From contig JAEXSY010000035.1 in the NCBI GenBank assembly GCA_023440105.1, forward strand, positions 1 to 5,853: DNA of 5,853 nucleotides, given 5' to 3'. Under the pieces are notes generated by a model. That model was not told the DNA's origin and did not search any database. It saw only the letters and a program-made list of their open reading frames with translations. The position numbers were made by a program, and so were the translations under genes. Positions within the stretch are counted from its first letter, which is position 1. Every line of letters begins with the position of its first letter. The DNA is from Bacillota bacterium. GTDB taxonomy: Bacteria; Bacillota; Clostridia; Clostridiales; Clostridiaceae. Below are positions 5,184 to 5,853 of the stretch, piece by piece.

Positions 5184-5853
5184 ATGCATAAATTTTTTAC
5201 TCCCAGTAATTTATTTGAAGATGGATTAGCCTTTATTGAAGGGGACGACGTAAAGCATATATTTAAGGTTTTAAGGCTAAGTGTCGGTGATAAGCTAGTA
5301 GTTAATAATCTTCAAGGAGAGGAATTCCTTGGAGTAATAGAGGAATCTACAAAACAAAGAATAACTGTAAAGCTCCTAGAAAAGCTTGCAATAAATAATG
5401 AAAGTAATTTAAAAATCACTCTTTATCAAGGGTTGCCAAAGTCAGGTAAAATGGACTTAATAGTTCAGAAGACAACAGAACTTGGTGTCAGAGCAATAGT
5501 TCCGGTGATAACTGATAGAGTTGATGTGATTTTAAAGGGTGAGTTTAAGAAGCTTGATCGTCTACAAAGAATAGCCCTAGAGGCTTCTAAGCAGAGCAAG
5601 AGAACTATTATTCCTGAGGTGTTAGAGCCTATGTCCTTCGAGAATCTCTTAGGAGACCTTAAGAGTTATGATATGGTTGTTGTACCTTATGAGAATCAAG
5701 AGAATTATGGTCTGAAGACAGCTTTAAAATATAAAGATGTCAGTATTATTGATAAAATAGCTATAGTCATAGGCCCAGAGGGAGGCTTTACAGAAGAGGA
5801 GATAAATTCACTAAAAGATATAGGAGCGGAGATTATAACCCTTGGTCCTAGAA
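5184..5853 (+). CDS. rsmE: 16S rRNA (uracil-1498-N3) methyltransferase RsmE, 3' end outside window
   Basis: RsmE is a SPOUT-superfamily (trefoil-knot) methyltransferase that makes m3U1498 in helix 44 of 16S rRNA in the assembled small subunit. The frame is open from the ATG at 5184 to the last base, giving 223 residues; the family is about 240-250 aa, so only the end is missing. The N-terminal PUA-like domain (about 1-70) includes HKFFTP and DDVKHIFKVLRLSVGD. The family motifs GLPKSGKMDLIVQKTTELGV (83-102) and RLQRIALEASKQSKR (126-140) follow. Next come IGPEGGFTEEEI (196-207) and the beginning of the terminal LGPR block (220-223), which in homologues continues with the cofactor-binding knot. 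AAGGAG at 5172-5177 with a 6-base spacer fixes the start. Only 16 bases separate it from prmA, with no hairpin, so the two are almost certainly cotranscribed. By comparison with B. subtilis the next gene may be an MtaB-type tRNA methylthiotransferase, but that is outside the window. Confidence 0.95.
   Translation, partial: MHKFFTPSNLFEDGLAFIEGDDVKHIFKVLRLSVGDKLVVNNLQGEEFLGVIEESTKQRITVKLLEKLAINNESNLKITLYQGLPKSGKMDLIVQKTTELGVRAIVPVITDRVDVILKGEFKKLDRLQRIALEASKQSKRTIIPEVLEPMSFENLLGDLKSYDMVVVPYENQENYGLKTALKYKDVSIIDKIAIVIGPEGGFTEEEINSLKDIGAEIITLGPR

Noticed and set aside
1..5853. Mobile elements, CRISPR arrays, tRNA/rRNA genes, riboswitches or a novel defence or biosynthetic system
   Set aside because: The window is almost fully occupied by six well-known genes with short gaps. 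No terminal inverted repeats, spacer-repeat arrays, tRNA-like sequence or unexplained conserved-looking frame was found on either strand.

Overview
The window is a stretch of low-GC Gram-positive (Firmicutes) chromosome carrying a class I heat-shock chaperone operon and its usual downstream partners. All six genes are on the + strand: hrcA (C-terminal part only) - grpE - dnaK - dnaJ - prmA - rsmE (3' end cut off by the window). A clostridial source fits best. The DNA is visibly AT-rich, codons favour A/T in third position, and Shine-Dalgarno sites are strong (AGGAGGAG, AAGGAG). The DnaK is 614 aa and lacks the insertion in the ATPase domain that marks Gram-negative DnaK proteins. This gene order is also familiar from Firmicutes such as Bacillus subtilis, where the corresponding operon has been described as heptacistronic. 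I cannot name a species from the sequence.

Layout: 1-337 holds the last 111 codons of HrcA, the heat-shock repressor. Its operator (CIRCE) and the main operon promoter would lie upstream, outside the window. 374-1021 is grpE and 1045-2889 is dnaK, both tightly spaced behind hrcA. A 97-bp gap (2890-2986) then carries two overlapping signals: a consensus extended -10 promoter and, immediately after it, a terminator-like hairpin. dnaJ follows at 2987-4150. Its stop codon sits in the stem of a second hairpin with a U-rich 3' flank (4144-4179), and a second promoter candidate overlaps the descending arm of that hairpin. prmA (start placed at 4226) runs to 5167, and rsmE begins 16 bases later and runs off the end.

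Functionally, DnaK, DnaJ and GrpE form one ATP-driven folding machine. DnaJ delivers substrate and stimulates ATP hydrolysis by DnaK, and GrpE releases ADP. HrcA would repress the operon when the folding load is low. PrmA and RsmE are ribosome-modifying methyltransferases (ribosomal protein L11 and 16S rRNA U1498) that are joined to the chaperones by position, not by reaction.

No novel genetic system is visible. The genes are intact, of normal length and typical of their families. The observations most worth checking are the paired promoter/hairpin elements in the two largest gaps, which could uncouple dnaJ and the methyltransferase genes from heat-shock control, and a triplicated 21-bp heptad-encoding unit in the GrpE coiled coil. 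There is no gene-free stretch above 300 bases.
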